Part shown: positions 1-10,088 of the stretch, piece after piece | Layout: every line of letters begins with the position of its first letter | How positions within the stretch are numbered: position 1 is the stretch's first letter | Source: Ilex aquifolium | Lineage: Eukaryota; Streptophyta; Magnoliopsida; Aquifoliales; Aquifoliaceae | Assembly: GCA_951799425.1 (NCBI GenBank) | Contig: OX637393.1 | Location: forward strand, 13,312,744-13,376,743 | Length of the DNA: 64,000 bases | Reading direction: 5' to 3' | Notes under the pieces: model-generated | Databases searched by the model: none | What the model was told of the DNA's origin: nothing | Seen by the model: only the letters and a program-made list of their open reading frames with translations | Made by a program: the position numbers and the translations under genes

Positions 1-1055
1 ATTTGGCCTTACAAGTGTTTTTATGTCTTTATATGGTAACTTAAATGATGAGCACATGAACCACATGAATAAAATAAAATATTATTTTGAAATTTTTTTT
101 AATGAATATAGTGTAACATTTGGGAATGGTGGTACACTTAATCCCTCCTCAGCTTCTAGTGATATTGTTGGTAATAGTAAAGGTAAAGGTAAAACATCTA
201 TGTTAGCTTCAATTTTGAATAGAGGAGGTATGTCAACGTCTACGGGATTAACTGAGCTTCAACAATATTACAATGCTCCATTGGTAGGTGTTGAAGATCC
301 TGACTTTGATATTTTGGCCTGGTGGAAAGGATATGAAAGTAGGTTTCCAATTCTTTCCACCATGGCTCGTGATATACTAACAGTTCCTATGTTGACTGTA
401 GCATCCGGATCTGCTTTTAGTACAGGTGGACGTGTCATTGATGAACATAGGAGTTGCTTGGATGGAAAGACAATGGAAGCCCTTATGTGTCTTCAAGATT
501 GGTATGCCGCTGAAGCGAGAGATCAAAATATGGAAATAAATCACCCAATGCCAGAATTTGAAGTTTTAGAAATTTAGATATTAAGACTGATGTATTTTTT
601 TTCATGTATTAAATATTCTAGCTTTTCATGTACAAAAGCCTTTAATGGGTAGAATTGTACAAATGATAGATAGGTGGGTAGGTGTCAACCTAGTTGGGAT
701 GTACTCATTCTATAGTGATGCAATTTCTCTTCTATTCATAAATAAAATTATTCATTATTTAATTTTTGTCCATTTTGATTTTGACTATATTTTTAATTCA
801 AAGATATAATTTACAAAAAAATTAAATAAAGTTGTATATTTTTTCAATAAGGCCCAACAAGCCCGCCCAATAGGCCCAACAAAAGCCCGCTCGCAAAGCC
901 CGCCCAATAGGTGACGGGCTGGGCTGAGGGTAGCTTACCCCTACCCGAAGCCCGGCCTGTCACTCGCCCGAGTACGGGCTTGGGCCTACACTACCCAAGC
1001 CTGGCCCGAAAAAAAATTTCTCGGGCCAAGCCCGGCCCGCCCCATGGACAGCCCT
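1..1055 (+). mobile_element. hAT transposon, right-hand part (left end outside window)
   Basis: The 3' part of a plant hAT element: the end of the transposase gene, about 480 bases of AT-rich 3' region, then a GC-rich terminus rich in GGCCC and CCCGCC words from about 848. Read on the minus strand the end begins TAGGGCTGTCCATGGGGCGG, which resembles the TAGGG or CAGGG start of plant hAT terminal repeats. I place the terminus near 1055. The left terminus and the 8-bp target duplication cannot be checked because the element runs off the window. Confidence 0.7.
2..577 (+). CDS. hAT transposase, C-terminal part (RICESLEEPER/Daysleeper-like), 5' end outside window
   Basis: The frame is open to the left edge, so this is a partial gene. 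The first visible Met at 23 is probably internal. Residues about 75-165 from that Met contain L..Y.....V, DILAWWK, FPILSTMARDIL, PMLTVASGSAFSTGGRV and LDGKTMEALMCLQDW. This is the hAT C-terminal dimerisation domain, which forms the transposase multimer and contributes to the RNase H-like catalytic fold. The upstream 60 residues, with a Gly/Ser/Lys-rich linker, match the spacer before that domain in this family. The stop at 575-577 is in the normal place after the dimerisation domain. No break is seen in the visible part. Whether the complete gene is active or a domesticated relative cannot be told from this end. Confidence 0.88.
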   Translation, partial: FGLTSVFMSLYGNLNDEHMNHMNKIKYYFEIFFNEYSVTFGNGGTLNPSSASSDIVGNSKGKGKTSMLASILNRGGMSTSTGLTELQQYYNAPLVGVEDPDFDILAWWKGYESRFPILSTMARDILTVPMLTVASGSAFSTGGRVIDEHRSCLDGKTMEALMCLQDWYAAEARDQNMEINHPMPEFEVLEI

Positions 1056-1214
1056 ATATAGTGCTCTACCGGCAAATGGTGCATAAATAGTGCCCTACCG
1101 GTAAAACTGAAAAATTTATCCTCATTTTTCAGATCTCTACACTTACTAATCAACAAGAACGAGAAACAAATGACTTTGAAGACCTATTGAAATAATAAGA
1201 CGCTGTTAACTAAG
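578..1214. other. hAT 3' region and short AT-rich flank without a gene
   Basis: Holds the untranslated 3' part and terminus of the hAT element, then about 160 bases of flank. The flank contains an imperfect 30-bp direct repeat around 1053-1115, with the core TAGTGC(T/C)CTACCGG seen twice. No coding signal. Confidence 0.5.
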
Positions 1215-1944
1215 CTAAAAGTAAAACTTAGTTATCTGGTTGGTCATATGATTGGATTTGTTATTTTTCCTGCTCATTGGTAGTCTTTTCCTTGTCAATG
1301 TACTGAGAGAGGTGGCCACTCTTCTAGGTGGCGCTTGAGTACCAAGTAATTCTCCGTTCGGTGACCTTTGTCCTTGTGATAAGAACAATGAAGGTTTTGG
1401 TCCCATTTTGATGAATCTCATATCATCTTAGGTGGCCAGCTAAAATATCCCTTGTCTTTGATTTGGTTCAAGACTTGATAGATAGGCTCCTTGAAGACAG
1501 TTTTGGTTCCTTAGCAGGAGTCCCTCATTCCCTTGGATGACCCGTCTCTCCTTGATGGGTTGGGAGTGTTGTCTTCCTCAATTTGGTTTTTCTTTTGCAG
1601 CCGATCGACTGGTCCGTTATCTTCCTCCACCTTTATGTACCTCTTGATATGTTCCTGCAAGTATGACATACTCTGGGCCGACCACATGGTGAGGTGCTTC
1701 CTCAATTTTATTTCCTTGGGGAGGCCCAAATAGAAATAGATAGTAGTGGTCTTCTTATCGCATTCTTCTATGTCGGTATAGGTTTTCAAGTACCTCGTGA
1801 CATACTCACAAAAAGTCTCTCCATGTTTCTGGTGTAGCGCCAAGAGTGTGTCAATGGTCATTGGCTCCTGACTATTGGCTATGAATCGAGACACGAACTC
1901 CCATACCAGTTGTTCCCAAGAGAAGACCGAATTCATTGGCATCC
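1215..1944 (-). pseudogene. Old Ty3/gypsy gag remnant, C-terminal half
   Basis: Minus-strand gag of an old LTR retrotransposon. The open part 1942-1511 has the retrotransposon gag core: WEQLVWEFVSRF, then QKHGETFCEYVTRY and a YLGLP motif. Further 3' (about 1440-1215) a zinc-knuckle-like H.DKGH.TE.Y.L+ stretch and an LSQYIDKE tail can be read only by shifting frame, so the gene is degenerate. Gag would form the virus-like particle. The frame stops at 1944 because a solo LTR sits there; the upstream half resumes at 4092. No matching pol was found in the window. Confidence 0.7.
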
Positions 1945-4086
1945 TGTAAAACCCAGGAAAATAAAAAATCTTAATTAAAGGGGTAATACGGTAATTAAGC
2001 CGTTTAAGTGCGGGTTAAAAATCTAAATTTTTAAATAACGCAGATGATAAAACAAACCTCACCGTTGGATTTGTCTCGTGAAATCGAGTTAGCTAGTCAA
2101 ATTTCATTAAATTAAGAGACGTTAAAACGAGGCGAAACGTGCGATTGGGTGACGTGTGATTAAATTCCAGCAATTTGGTTTCATTCGCGGGACCCATAAT
2201 ATAAATGATCTAGATATTTTAAAGAGCATTATCCAATTAGACATGTGACGCAATTTGACTGGGTGTGGGAGATTTTCAACCAATAAAAAGTTGACAAGTA
2301 GCGCGTTGTGGGCCAAGTGGTGAAGAGTATTTAAAGTGGAAAAAAATGATTTTCCCCCCATTTTTTCTTGCATTTCGTTGGAGAGAGAGAAAGAGAGAAA
2401 GAGAGAGAACCCAACTTCTTCATCTTTTCCAATCTTCCTTCCTCCATAACTCCAAATTCAACTGTTAAAATTCAATCTACCAAGAACAAAAGTTGTTCTC
2501 TTCGACGAGGGCTATGAGACAACACCAATTGCAAACATTTTCCACCATTTTTGAAAATCAAGAGCTCTTGGGCTAGGGCTTTGAAGAGCTTTATTGAGGT
2601 ATTTTGGAGGGCTCACTTAATTGCTTACGCTTCAAGAGGTGGGGGTTCCCTTCTATTTAGATTTTCCTTCAATTCTAGGGTTGCATATGAGATGGGTTGA
2701 ATATGTGTATGTTAATCACATGATTAGCTTATAACTAGTGTAACTAATGGATGTTTGGATGAAATGATGAGCATGTTATGCCTAATTCTGCGAGTTATAT
2801 GAATGAGTATGCTATATGTTTATAGTTTATGTCTTATGGGTGTTTGATAAAATGTCAAAGTATGTTCAAGTATGTTCAAGTATGTTATTTGAATTGATAT
2901 TGTTTATAACATGCTTAGTAATGGTTATGGAATGTTATTATATGTCTCGTGATATAATTAACATGTTGATGCTTATGAGATGTTGTCACATACTTACATG
3001 ATATAGTTGGCATTGTGATGGCATAGAATTGCAATTATACATTACATTTCATATGCGCGAGTTGCACTACATTCATGGACATTGACATGAGTGTGAGTAT
3101 GTGCATGGGTGGGGTCAATCACCACATGATGAGTTGATTGGTGGCCTTGAGGAAATTGGACAAACATCTAATTGAGTCTCATGAAATATTGCATGAAAAA
3201 TATGTCGGGTATAGCATGAAGGGATAGATTTTTCCTCGGGTACAAGACCCAGTTACTTGGTTCACACACTTGCTTGGCGGTGAGATTCCAGAAAAGTGTG
3301 TCAATGTACTCAGAACTGAAGGTGAGATGCCCTCGAATACTGTGTCAGTTTGGTAGCACGTTGGTGTGCTGTCCATAAATTACCTACCCAAGAAAGACAC
3401 AAGTATTGATAAATAGTCATTGGATGTTTAGCATCAATGGTGGGGGCTTGGAATGCCCGGTTCATGTTATGACATCGCAGCTTGTGTCGTGCATGGGAAC
3501 CTGGAAGGGGTTCAGTGTCAAACATGCATTCATGACGTATTATTCATGTTTGACATGCATGGTAGCATTCATATGTTACTTGAGATATATACTTGATGTG
3601 TTTGGTGCACATTCATATCATATTCATTGGGATTGAGAGGTATTCTCTATAGGAGATATCCTATTAGGCTTTAGCTCACCCCTTTGTGGGAATGTTTTTC
3701 AGGTATTGAACGAGCTTCCGTTGACAAGCCTCACTAGGGCTCACTTTGAGGATAGAGCCGGGTTGTGGTTCTTAATTTGGATTTTGTAGTTCCTTGTATA
3801 GAATTATATTTTGGCCTTGTATAATTTTAAGTATTAAACTTGTATTTTATTGAAGGCATGTAATGAGACTTTTATGGACATTATTCTTTTGAGAACAAAT
3901 GGATGATGTATGATGATGGTTATGGATGAATGGTTAATGTTTAATATTTAGACATTGGTGTGTTGGACATTGGAATAGTCCGTGTGTTAGTTAGAACACA
4001 AGTTGTGTGTTGGGTGGAGCTCTCTGTACAAAAGAGACTCCGCCAGGATTTTGTGGAGAATGACCCCCAAATTTTAGGGCATCACA
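1945..4086 (+). mobile_element. Solo LTR (2.1 kb, Ty3/gypsy, Tekay/Del-like) nested in the old gag
   Basis: Starts TGTAAAACCC and ends GGGCATCACA. It is flanked by the perfect 5-bp target duplication CATCC (1940-1944 and 4087-4091), and the gag frame resumes on each side. Plus orientation is suggested by a TATTTAAAG box near 2329 followed by a GA-rich leader, and by an AT-rich 3' part after GTTCCTTGTATAG. No internal region and no second copy is present, so it is a product of LTR-LTR recombination. Small open frames inside it show no similarity that I recognise. Confidence 0.88.
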
Positions 4087-4091
4087 CATCC

Positions 4092-5127
4092 CATGGAACC
4101 ACTTAATAGCTGACCTCTCTAAACTGGAGGGGAATATCTTACACATCAACGCATCGTTGCTCATCTAGAAGGTCATCTTATTAGTAAAGGCCCCAATGTG
4201 GATGACGGGATCAGACTTTCCATCATACAACTCGAAGGACGGAGGATAGAACTTACTTGGGGGTCGGCTTCTCATATGGACCGAACAAAAGCAATCGTGG
4301 TAATTTTTACAAGGGTCTGTCTTGCCCTCTCCTTCATTGAATATATGAGGTCATCTTGAGCGAAGTTTTGTTACAGCCGGGTGGACACTTCACAGGCTGA
4401 TTCAAAGCACCTATGTTTCATTCTTCTATAATCATCGTACCAATCATCTCGTGTAGAGTGATAGTTTGAACTCCCGTGCCTTTCTTGGACAACGTTCCCT
4501 ATGCGACTCACCTTCCCTCTCCATATAACGAGGGTGTCTGGATGAAAGGTCTCAAGGAAAGCATTGAGAAGTAGTGCGTCTTGGTGAACATTTTCCTTAA
4601 TGTTGATCATGGGTCAAATAGCTCCATGCCAGCGACCTGTTCCTATGACGGGTGGATTGAGCATCATGTGAGTGATCGTTGTTGTGGTCAATTTGACAAG
4701 GAAGGCCTTTTGGAGAAGGAGCTCTTGCTTGAAGGCTTCTAACTCTTCTGTCTTTTTCCTTATTGCGTCTTTGCAATCCATCTCAGTAGCTAATCTGCTT
4801 TCTGCACCAATGACAGGTAGGTTGCGATGAGAATGAGGTTTTTCTTTAGAGTACTCCTGTTCATCACGGAGTAGTACATCCTCCGATAATTGGAGGTCAT
4901 AGTTAATGGGATCTTCAAGGATTGGAGGTAGTGGAAGTACCATGTGGCTGGTTCCCGGGACGAAGGCTCTCTTGCCGGACACGGTTCAAGGCTTCTTCAT
5001 TGGTAGAAAGCTTAGTTATTTGACATAGACAATTGTATGGCGATAAATTCGCACTATGAGTCACCACCTCATACGGACGGAGAGGGTGATGAGGAAGTCT
5101 TGAGTAACATGCAACACAAGAGAACAC
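4092..5127 (-). pseudogene. Old Ty3/gypsy gag remnant, N-terminal half
   Basis: Continuation of the gag fragment interrupted by the solo LTR. Readable minus-strand pieces lie at 5127-4915, 4982-4614 and 4610-4371. They contain TKLSTNEEAL, a charged coiled segment (CKDAIRKKTEELEAFKQELL) and a Pro-rich linker. Frame changes and stops separate the pieces, so no protein is made. The assignment to gag rests on position and on the better-preserved half at 1511-1942. Confidence 0.55.
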
Positions 5128-5137
5128 CTAGATGAAC

Positions 5138-5483
5138 TGATGGTCGGAGGCAGCGAAAGGGACTCCGATGCTTAAGTTAAATCGCAAGTCAAAGAAGAGT
5201 ATGAAATAAATAGGCTTGGATTGAATCCCCTATCTGGTACTCGGAGGCCTTTATTTATAGTGGTAAGAAGCTATGTTTCAAAGGGACTCAAACTCTTGGT
5301 TGTGATAGGATGAACCTCATTACTAGCTCCTAGATATTCGGGGTAGAGTTAGACCAGGGCACTTGCTTCTAGGTCCTAATCATTATTTCTTGGTTGTTCA
5401 TAGTAGTATTTAACTAGGACTCTTACTCCTTAGTGCCTTATCACTAACCCCTAGATATTCAAAGCAGAATTGGACTAGGACTA
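5138..5483 (-). repeat. LTR of the old Ty3/gypsy element, left part
   Basis: Lies directly upstream of the minus-strand gag. Read on the minus strand it ends ...CCGACCATCA at 5138 and carries a TATA box (CTATAAATAAA, 5260-5250) about 110 bases before that end. The LTR is split by the composite element at 5484. Its remainder continues from 19875. Confidence 0.5.
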
Positions 5484-6206
5484 TGATGATACCTAAAATA
5501 AACTCCAGAAACGAGCTCTGAAAGTGAGCTCAGCTAGGGAGCTCAGTTGGTATACGCTGAGCTCATCCACCCAGGGTCTGAGCTCGTCCAGCCGGTACTA
5601 GAGCTCCCAGCTAGAGACACGAAATAAGGGATGACAAGAGGACATCAAGATGACACCAGATACCATCATAAAAGGAATCAAGCTGGAACCAAGGCATAAA
5701 ACCGGTAACCAACCAAGATCCTCTCCTAAAATTAAGGGGAATTCCACGGAAGAAGGCAAAGATCTCGAGATGGAAACCACAAAAGCCGGCCATTTGGATT
5801 CGATGTAACTCCGGGATTGGAGAGGGGGAGATGAAGGAAGATCCCTTCATTATAGGAAGCAAATCCGGATTAGAGGTAAGCAAGAGGCTATAAAAAAGGG
5901 GGGAGAGCCACAAAGGACGGGGATCCCAAAACTCTCATCTTTTCACTGCTGTAATACGTTCAACTTGATCAATAAGAAAGAGAGGAGCCAGAGACTCCAT
6001 TACAGAGTGGCCTAGCCGAGCTCAGACCGGTGAACCACTATAATCTTGTCTTGTTATCACCCCCTTTCCCAAATCCCCTAAGCATCATATTGCATTGTCA
6101 AGCACGAGCCTTGCAGCTCAGACACCGTACTCAACTCCACCCAAATCGTCCATACCGAATAATCCTGTTCTATAGCTCAGCTCATTTGCGTAGATTCACA
6201 CCATCA
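5484..6206 (+). repeat. LTR A (left LTR of composite element)
   Basis: 723 bp, TGATGATACC...CACCATCA. It matches LTR B base for base except for roughly 15 differences by eye (about 98%). A TATA box CTATAAAAAA lies at 5888-5897. The U3 part is very rich in AGCT-centred words such as GAGCTCAGCT. The open frames on its minus strand are shadows and also appear in the other LTR copies. Confidence 0.9.
5888..5897 (+). promoter_or_regulatory. TATA box of LTR A
   Basis: GGCTATAAAAAA precedes a leader containing TTGATCAATAAGAAAGAG, with LTR end 309 bases downstream. The same box is at 15892-15900 (LTR B), 19473-19481 complement (LTR C), 21113-21121 and 35784-35793 (element 2). Confidence 0.7.
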
Positions 6207-6211
6207 GTTTG

Positions 6212-9073
6212 GAGTTGACTACCCTACCTGGTTGGCGAATGTGGTCCTCGTCAAGAAAACCAATGGCAAATGGCGACTGTGCATCGACTTCACCGATCTC
6301 AACCGAGCATGCCCCAAGGATAGTTTTCCCTTACCTCAGATCGACTTAATAGTGGATGCCACAGCTGGACACGAGCTGCTTAGCTTCATGGACGCCTTCT
6401 CAGGTTATAACCAGATTAGGATGGATCCCAATGACCAGGAGAAGACCTCCTTTGTAACTGAACAGGGAACATACTGTTATCGGGTCATGCCTTTTGGATT
6501 AAAGAACGCTGGAGCCACTTACCAGCGGCTGGTAAATAGGATGTTCCAAAAACAAATAGGAGCATCCATGGAAGTTTACATCGAGTCCAGATTCTAAGGG
6601 AGTACAAAAATGAAGCTCAACCCTGGGAAATGCGCATTTGGGGTCTCGGCAGGAAAATTCCTGGGTTTTATAGTTAGCAGCAGAGGGATTGAAGCTAACC
6701 CAGAGAAGGTTAGGGCAATGGTGGAAATGCAATCACCATCCAACACAAGGGAGGTGCAACGCTTGACAGGCAGGATAGCTGTCTTGAGCCGTTTTGTGTC
6801 TAGGTCAAGCGATAAGTGCCAGCCATTCTTTCAGATCTTGAAGAAGGCGTTCCAGTGGGATACCAAGTGTGAAGAAGCATTTAAAGCCCTGAAAGATTAT
6901 ATGAGCTCCCCTCTTGTTTTGGTGAGCCCTTCAGAAGGGGAAGTCCTTACTCTCTACCTGGCGGTTTCGGATTTTTCAACAAGCGCAGCGCTGGTTAGGG
7001 AGCGAGGCAGAGCTCAACAACCAGTCTATTACTGTAGCAGAGCCTTAAGGGGGGCAGAGGAGAGATATCCAAAAAATGGAAAAACTCGTTCTAGCGTTAG
7101 TTACGACAGCCAGAAGACTTAGGCCCTATTTCCAGGCCCATACCATTGAAGTTCCAACAGACCAGCCAATGAAGCAAGTGTTACATAAACCAGAGTCCTC
7201 GGGAAGGTTGGTTAAATGGGCCATAGAGCTCAACGAGTTTGACATCAGATATAAGCCAAGAACTGCCATCAAAGGGCAAATTTTGGCGGATTTCATCGCA
7301 GAATTCACAGCCACAACGCCTTTGGAAACCACAGATTTAGTACCAGACCTCCCCATATGGAGGCTTTCAGTAGGTGGAGCTGCTAATGCCCAGGGAAGCG
7401 GTGCAGGAATGATATTGACCTCTCCAGAAGGATTAGATGTCGAGTATGCCCTAAGATTTGGGTTCAAGGCTTCAAATAACGAGGCAGAATATGAAGCTGT
7501 CATCGTTGGGCTCAATCTTGCTTATTCTATGGAAGCAGAGCAGTTGGAGATCTGCAGTGACTCTCAACTGGTAGTAAAGCAGATAGAAGAGTCCTACGAA
7601 GTGAGAGGCGAAAAAATGGTCATTTACCTCAAAAAGGTACGAGAACTAATGAAGAAGTTTGTGCAGGTTAAGGTCAGACACGTGCCCAGAGCAGAGAATG
7701 CACGAGCGGATGCATTGGTGAGGTTAGCAACTGCTTCACAAGAAGATTTGGATAGGCTAATACCAGTAGAGCACCTTCCAGAGCCTTCAGTGGGTATCGA
7801 AGAAGAGGACATGCTACCAATTGAAGCTCAGCCGAGCTGGATGGACCCCATCATAGGGTACCTGCAGAGTGGGACTTTGTCAAGCGATGCCAAGGAGGCA
7901 TCCAAACTGAGGACCAGGTCAGCCAGGTTTTCCTTGCTGCAAGGAAATCTGTACAAACAAGGATTCTCAACGCCTCTCCTTAAGTGCGTGGGAGATGAAG
8001 ATGCCAACTATATACTCAGAGAAGTACATGAAGGGATATGTGGCAATCATATAGGAGCTCGGGCCTTGGCAGGAAAAGTACTAAGACAAGGATATTATTG
8101 GCCAACCATGCTCAAAGATGCCACCGATTTAGTAAAAAAATGCAAGGTTTGCCAGGAACACGCCAATGTTTCCCACTGTCCACCTGAGCTGCTAACCTCG
8201 GTGGTAAGCCTATGGCCCTTCCAACAGTGGGGTTTGGATATTCTTGGATCCCTTCCCACCGGTGTGGGACAATGCAAGTTTGCTATTATAGGGGTGGATT
8301 ACTTCACCAAGTGGGCGGAGGTCGAACCTTTGGCAGCAATCACCGAACAAAAAGTCCAAAACTTCGTTTGGAAGTCGATAGTTTGCAGATTTGGGGTTCC
8401 CAGAGCAGTCGTGTTTGACAATGGGAAGCAGTTTGACAACTCAAAGTTTAAAAGCTTTTGTGCTGAGCTTGGGATAAAGAACTATTTCTCAGCTCCTGCA
8501 CATCCTCAATCCAATGGGCAAGCAGAGGTCACAATCAGAACCATAAAGACAGCTCTGAAGACTAAATTAGAAAACCTAAAAGGCAAGTGGGTGGAGTACG
8601 TCCCTGAGGTATTGTGGGCCTACAGGACCACCGTCAGGTCAGCAACTCAGGAAACCCCCTTCGCTTTGGCCTTTGGAACCAAAGCAATAGCCCCTGTTGA
8701 GGTGGGGCTCCAATCACCAAGGGTGGAATTTGCAGATGTCGAACACAATGATGAGTCTCTTTTATTAAACCTCGATCTCTTGGATGAAAAGAGAGAAAGA
8801 GCTCTGCATCGTGTCCAAATTTACCAAAGGAAAACTGCAAGATACTACGACAGGAAGGTAAGACACAGAAGTTTCAAGGCTGGAGACTTGGTACTTAGGA
8901 GGCTTCTGCTTGCAAGGAAGGATCCCACGCATGGGAAGTTGGGACCCAACTGGGAAGGACCCTATATCGTATCAAGGGTAATCAGACCAGGGAACTATGA
9001 GTTGCAAACAGAGGAGGGGAAGGTCCTACCACACTCTTGGAATGTCGAACACCTTAAGAAGTTCTTTCAGTAA
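6212..9073 (+). pseudogene. Tat pol remnant: RT (broken), RNase H, archaeal-type RNase H, integrase
   Basis: Starts inside RT at a VDYPTWLANVVLV motif, six bases after LTR A, so gag, protease and the RT fingers are absent here. RT continues to VYI at about 6582. About 60 bases relative to element 2 are then missing, removing the YIDD catalytic box, and a stop follows at 6595. The frame resumes at 6610 (RT thumb, Ty3 RNase H) and shifts by one base in the A-run near 7074. From 7076 to 9073 it is open: rest of RNase H, second RNase H (about 7350-7730), integrase zinc finger (H..H...C..C, about 8020-8160) and integrase core. The second RNase H has VGGAAN where element 2 has VDGAAN, so its first Asp is lost. 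Integrase keeps D, D and E (LDIL, FDNG, QAEVT). It ends KKFFQ, stop at 9071-9073. Confidence 0.92.
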
Positions 9074-9169
9074 GTGTTACTTGTAGTAGGGCTGTTTTAA
9101 TAAGAATAAACGAGTTTTTATTCACCCTTATATGGTTTCCAAAGTAAAGGAATGTACAATAAGCTCTAC

Positions 9170-9640
9170 AGCTAACGATAAGCTTCTAAGCTTATAAAGT
9201 ACAAGATGAGCTCCTCAGCTCATAAGCAAACGATAAGCTCCTAAGCTTATAAAGTACAAGATGAGCTCCTCAGCTCATAAGCAAACGATAAGCCTCTAAG
9301 CTTATAAAGTACAAGATGAGCTCCTCAACTCATAAGCAAACGATAAGCCTCTAAGCTTATAAAGTACAAGATGAGCTCCTCAGCTCATAAGCAAACGATA
9401 AGCTTCTAAGCTTATAAAGTACAAGATGAGCTTCTCAGCTCATAAGCAAACGATAAGCTTCTAAGCTTATAAAATACAAGATGAGCTCCTCAGCTCATAA
9501 GCAAACGATAAGCTTCTAAGCTTATAAAATACAAGATGAGCTGTTCAGCTCATAAATAAACGATAAGCTTCTCAGCTTATAAAGCATAAGACGAGCTCTT
9601 CAGCTCGTACACAAGCGACAAGCCTCTAAGCTCATAGAAT
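9170..9640. repeat. 55-bp tandem array, about 8.5 units, each with two palindromes
   Basis: Each 55-bp unit contains ATAAGCTTCTAAGCTTAT, a perfect 8-bp stem with a 2-base loop, and TGAGCTCCTCAGCTCA, a 6-bp stem with a 4-base loop. Units differ mostly at CTCCTC/CTTCTC and AAAGTA/AAAATA. It lies just after the integrase stop and before the antisense genes. The same array is at 28956-29640 in element 2. Confidence 0.9.
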
Positions 9641-10088
9641 TCAAAGCTGGTCTCTTCTTGGAGACACCAACAGTCTTTCCCCCATGACTAGTAGTCCTTG
9701 TGCACTGCCTACGTACTCGAAGACCCCAATATGTTCGGTATAACAGGGATCAGCTACGAAATCAGTTGGGAATTGAGGTCAGTGCAAACATGATCTTCTG
9801 TTTTCCATCAATGTTCGTGGTTCGACCAGTGGAATCAGTCAGGAACTAAGGGCAGTGCAAACATGATCTTCTGTTTTCCATCCACGTTCGTGTTCTGAAC
9901 ACGAAGAGCGTGCTAAAATAACCTTACAGAGTTCGGAGTGAGCTCCTCAGCTCATAAAGAGTTGCATATTCAAAAATAAAAGATCTGATATTCAGAGTAT
10001 CCAACAGTACAAATGTTCAGAAAAATATAAGGAAAGTCATAGTCTGACATCGCTCAAGTAAAGAAGAAAGTACAAGGGGGAAGAGCTC
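9641..10088. other. Non-coding spacer after the array
   Basis: Contains an imperfect direct duplication of about 75 bases: GTGCAAACATGATCTTCTGT occurs at about 9782 and again at about 9860. Probably the 3' untranslated region of the antisense gene that ends at 10089. No open frame of note. Confidence 0.5.

Noticed and set aside
2816-3636. Frames of 60-76 aa inside the first solo LTR
   Set aside because: AT-rich chance frames on both strands, no motifs.
5598-5913. Minus-strand frames of 60-100 aa inside the LTRs
   Set aside because: They recur in every LTR copy at the same place, overlap the TATA/leader region and have no start context or similarity; no evidence of a gene.
9170-9640. CRISPR-like regular repeats
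   Set aside because: The units are contiguous with no unique spacers, and the context is a plant retroelement.
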